Notes under the pieces: generated by a model
Told to the model about the DNA's origin: nothing
What the model saw: the letters and a program-made list of their open reading frames with translations, nothing else
The model's database searches: none
Position numbers and translations under genes: made by a program
Source: Halobacteriales archaeon YIM A00010
GTDB taxonomy: Archaea; Halobacteriota; Halobacteria; Halobacteriales; Haloarculaceae
Assembly: GCA_025041175.1 (NCBI GenBank)
Contig: JAKCFJ010000001.1
Span: forward strand, 2,001,526-2,065,525
Length of the DNA stretch: 64,000 bases
Reading direction: 5' to 3'
Part shown: one piece after another, positions 61,552 through 64,000 of the stretch
Layout: every line of letters starts with the position of its first letter
How positions within the stretch are numbered: position 1 is the stretch's first letter

Positions 61552-62148
61552 TCACAGACGGAGAAAGGCTTCACCAGTCGTGAGTGCAGTGTTGTAGTCG
61601 GCGGAACCTCGGAGTTCATCGAGGGGTGTCGGGGGCGATGGAGGGGTTTCGTGGGGCTGTAACGTACGCTCCCAGTGACCGACATCGTGCCACTCGCCAT
61701 CTTTAAAACCGGCGTTCCGATACACTCCAACCCGTTCGAATCCGATCGATTCGTGAAACGCAACGCTCGGCGGGTTGGGCAACGCAATCACGGCGTAGGC
61801 AGTGTACAGTCCCTGTAGCTGTACGAGTTCGAACAGAGATTCGTACAGACCCCGAGCGACACCGTCTCTTTGCCACTCCTCAGCAACGTATACAGACGTA
61901 TCAACGCCCCATTGATACGCCGAACGATCGTTGTGGGGAGAGGCGTACGCGTAGCCGACGACGCGGCCCTCGTTCTCACAAACCAGCCACGGTAATCGTG
62001 TCACCGTGTTTCGAATGCGACGAGCCATCTCGTCGATCGATGGCGGTGTGGTTTCGAAGGAGATGTGCGTCTCTTCCACGATCGGGGTGTAAATGTCAGT
62101 AATCACCTGCGCGTCTGCTTCCGTGGCCGAGCGGATCACCGATACCAT
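61552..62148 (-). CDS. Phosphinothricin-acetyltransferase-like GNAT
   Basis: 198 aa from Met at 62148 (MVSVIRSATEADAQVITDIY). PAT/Bar-type features: IVEETHISFETTPPSIDEMARRI, WLVCENEGRVVGYAYASPH, acetyl-CoA site TSVYVAEEWQRDGVARGLYESL and IALPNPPSVAFHESIGFERVGVYRNAGFKDG. Members acetylate methionine sulfoximine or phosphinothricin and other amino acids. A ~30-residue proline-rich C-terminal extension (HETPPSPPTPLDEL) is unusual. A Met seven codons upstream is the alternative start. Confidence 0.9.
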   Translation of the reverse strand: MVSVIRSATEADAQVITDIYTPIVEETHISFETTPPSIDEMARRIRNTVTRLPWLVCENEGRVVGYAYASPHNDRSAYQWGVDTSVYVAEEWQRDGVARGLYESLFELVQLQGLYTAYAVIALPNPPSVAFHESIGFERVGVYRNAGFKDGEWHDVGHWERTLQPHETPPSPPTPLDELRGSADYNTALTTGEAFLRL

Positions 62149-62196
62149 GCTACGCGACTGATAGCGCACACAGGATCTTTTCCATCACGAACGAAC

Positions 62197-62574
62197 TCAT
62201 TCCACGAGATCGATCTCGTCGTCGCCGTCGGGGACCGCACAGATGAATGCACCCTGTTCATCTCCTTCGTTCCGGTACCAGTGAACCACGCCCGCGGGAA
62301 TGAACAGCGAGTCGCCCTCTGACACCGTGAACTCCTCCTCACCCAATCCGACCACGTACTCGCCGGCGAGCACGTACTGCTCGTGTTCGATCTCGTTGGT
62401 GTGTTTCGGGACGGTTGCCCCGGGTTCGAGCGTGAACCGCCGGATGGCGAGATTCGGCGCGTCCTGTTCGGGACCGACGAGAACGCCCTTTGCCATGCCG
62501 TCGGCGGCCCCGACATTGGTGTACTCAATCTCCTCACCACGGCGGACGAGCGGCTGTCGTGATTGCTCACTCAT
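62197..62574 (-). CDS. Single-domain cupin protein
   Basis: 125 aa. Cupin motif 1 is approximated by VPKHTNEIEHEQYVLAGEYVVGLG, with two His and Glu for metal. Motif 2 is GDSLFIPAGVVHWYRN, with the distal His. Small cupins of this type are metal-dependent isomerases, dioxygenases or sensors; the function is open. It lies 38 nt after the cinA-like gene on the same strand, so it may be cotranscribed. Confidence 0.88.
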   Translation of the reverse strand: MSEQSRQPLVRRGEEIEYTNVGAADGMAKGVLVGPEQDAPNLAIRRFTLEPGATVPKHTNEIEHEQYVLAGEYVVGLGEEEFTVSEGDSLFIPAGVVHWYRNEGDEQGAFICAVPDGDDEIDLVE

Positions 62575-62612
62575 GGTTGTCTATCGGGCACGTCCGGTCA
62601 AATACTGTGGGT

Positions 62613-63338
62613 TCATCCCCGCTGGTGGATCGTCACGCGGTCGCGGAGCCACGCGACCGCCCTATCGAGTTCGTTCTCGTCCGTTCCAGTGAGCTTCAGT
62701 CGGTTGTGGCCCGCCTCGTTGTCGGGATAACAGCCGACGCTCACGCCGAACCGATCGCTGGTTTCGGTGAGCGTATCGATGAGGTTCGATTCGGGGTCGG
62801 TAGTGTACAGGGTACGCATCCGGATCGTGCCGGAAAACTCCGCCGCGACCGACTCGAACATCGCCTTCATCTCCTCGGGGATGCCCGGCAACACGTACGC
62901 GTTCTCGACGACACACCCCGGTGAGAGTCCCGGTTCGTTCACGAGCGCCCGCGCCCCACTCGGAAGCGCGGCCTCGCCCTCGATGTCCACGTCGATGTCC
63001 AGTTCCGGCCGGTGGCGGGCGAATTCAGCCACCGTCTGCTCGATGTCCACCCGGGCGAGATCGTTCGGTTCGAGCGGCCGATCGAACGCGCGGGCGACGC
63101 CTTCCATCGTCACGTCGTCGGGCGTCCGTCCCAACCCACCGGTAACGATGACGGCGTCGAACGACTCGCTGAACCCCCGAACGTACTCCGTGATAACGTC
63201 CTTTTCGTCGGGCACGACGAGAACGCGTTTGACCCCAACCCCCCGAGCCGACAGCTCGCTGGCGAGCCACGCCGCGTTCGTGTTTGCCGTCTCACCCGAG
63301 AGAAGCTCATCGCCCACTGTGAGGAGCGCAACGTCCAT
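62613..63338 (-). CDS. CinA-like molybdopterin-binding-domain protein
   Basis: 241 aa. MoaB/Mog-type fold of the CinA N-terminal domain: ALLTVGDELLSGETANTNAAWLA, VIVTGGLGRTPDDVTMEGVARAF, and ENAYVLPGIPEEMKAMFE. It lacks the C-terminal NMN-deamidase domain of full CinA. In related proteins this domain hydrolyses ADP-ribose-type pyrophosphates. The role in haloarchaea is not established. Probably first gene of a unit with the cupin. Confidence 0.9.
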   Translation of the reverse strand: MDVALLTVGDELLSGETANTNAAWLASELSARGVGVKRVLVVPDEKDVITEYVRGFSESFDAVIVTGGLGRTPDDVTMEGVARAFDRPLEPNDLARVDIEQTVAEFARHRPELDIDVDIEGEAALPSGARALVNEPGLSPGCVVENAYVLPGIPEEMKAMFESVAAEFSGTIRMRTLYTTDPESNLIDTLTETSDRFGVSVGCYPDNEAGHNRLKLTGTDENELDRAVAWLRDRVTIHQRG

Positions 63339-63402
63339 AACTGAACCTCGGGTCGCCGCCCGTTAGGTGTTTGTGCTCGATCGATCGACCTCACCCGAAC
63401 GG

Positions 63403-63885
63403 TCACGTGGTCGCGTAGTTCCGATTCACGTCGAGGAAAAACAGCAGATCGCTAACCGGACGGTCGGCACTCACCTTCGAGAGACCGTAGGGCCTGAACG
63501 TCTCCTCGTAGTCCAACACGGCGTTGACCTGTTCGGGTTCGAGAGCGAACGAGTCGTCGTAGTCAGTGACTGTAAAGACGCTGAGCGCTCCCTCGTCGTT
63601 CCAGTAGGCCTTATCGAAGTACGTGGTCTGTGTTTTCACACCGATACGACCGAATCCGACGTATCGCTCCGCGTCGGACCGATACACCAACAGCGGATCG
63701 CCCGACGCCATCGACTCCCAGTACTGCTTGTTCCGCGTGCGGTCACTATCGACCGCCTCGGTCCGAACACCGAGCACGCGAGCGAAAAACGGAAAATCGA
63801 GCGTTCGATCCTCCCACTCCGTCAGATCGATCTCCGATTCGAGCGTCTCCATGAACGGCGGTCCAACGGGGACGATCCACATCAT
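63403..63885 (-). CDS. Hypothetical protein, EVE/PUA-like
   Basis: 160 aa. The segment RNKQYWESMASGDPLLVYRS, then ERYVGFGRIGVKTQTTYFDKAYW, recalls EVE/ASCH-type PUA-like domains, which bind modified bases in RNA or DNA. The similarity is in pattern only. A strong Shine-Dalgarno-like ggaggtgg lies ~14 nt upstream of the start at 63885, so this mRNA has a leader, unlike many neighbours. Upstream to the window end is AT-rich with a TATA-like run near 63915. Confidence 0.7.
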   Translation of the reverse strand: MMWIVPVGPPFMETLESEIDLTEWEDRTLDFPFFARVLGVRTEAVDSDRTRNKQYWESMASGDPLLVYRSDAERYVGFGRIGVKTQTTYFDKAYWNDEGALSVFTVTDYDDSFALEPEQVNAVLDYEETFRPYGLSKVSADRPVSDLLFFLDVNRNYATT

Positions 63886-64000
63886 TTCCGATCGTATACC
63901 ACCTCCATAGATAAAATACTATCCCACAATGTTTGGAAGTATCTTGCGGCGTAGTAGAATATTCGATTATAGATTCAAAGAATAAAACAGAATAGGAAGA

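Overview
The window reads as a chromosomal segment of a haloarchaeon (class Halobacteria). The proteins are strongly acidic, GC is high in genes and drops sharply in intergenic DNA, TATA boxes sit about 25 nt before start codons, and Tat signals are common. The genes present are archaeal or haloarchaeal: aIF5B, Nob1, TrmY, pyruvoyl arginine decarboxylase, LysW-dependent arginine synthesis and a DUF5811-like protein. I cannot assign a genus.

Layout. 1-6.6 kb holds an ammonium channel fused to a PII domain, pdaD, infB, a PRC-barrel protein, nob1 and an FAD oxidoreductase. 6.7-10.5 kb is accessory: a 5'-truncated metallo-beta-lactamase gene, a MOT1-type transporter flanked by related short repeats, and a small gene behind a three-way-junction-like leader. 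10.6-24 kb is mostly housekeeping: aldo/keto reductase, hisB with an ACT regulator, gnd, valS, VanZ, dUTPase, and methylmalonyl-CoA epimerase and mutase. 24-32 kb has an acetate-type CoA ligase, dnaJ with an amputated AMP-ligase homologue, a two-domain Rieske protein, a crotonase and tRNA-Pro(CGG). 32-37 kb has trmY, a DsbA-like lipoprotein and three coupled sugar-nucleotide SDR genes, the first resembling UDP-sulfoquinovose synthase. 37-48 kb has an orphan DNA methylase and a complete arginine cluster (argG-argH, then lysW-argX-C-B-D-E-F). 48.7-56 kb has an XPD-type helicase, a 12-residue-repeat protein, a Tat GDPD, an FAD monooxygenase and thrC. 56-59 kb is a graveyard of small elements and broken small genes. 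59-64 kb has a GH84-type glycosidase and small enzymes.

Pathways. Ammonium uptake, arginine, histidine and threonine synthesis lie close together. Agmatine from PdaD is the known source for agmatidine in archaeal tRNA-Ile. The mcm/mce pair and the CoA ligase serve propionate and acetate handling.

Most interesting is the non-coding DNA. (1) A 45-bp unit recurs singly and in tandem. It carries two hairpins of fixed geometry (6-bp stem with 3-nt loop, then 7-bp stem with 3-nt loop). Linkers are constant while the stem sequence changes with full compensation. (2) One unit sits inside a small gene, and removing exactly that unit restores a single open frame. (3) Two families of roughly 100-bp MITE-like elements occur, one inserted inside the other. 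(4) There are bidirectional T-tract hairpin modules, and two structured segments that may be relics of TnpB-type insertion-sequence right ends. Nothing here was checked against databases; family names come from motif recognition.
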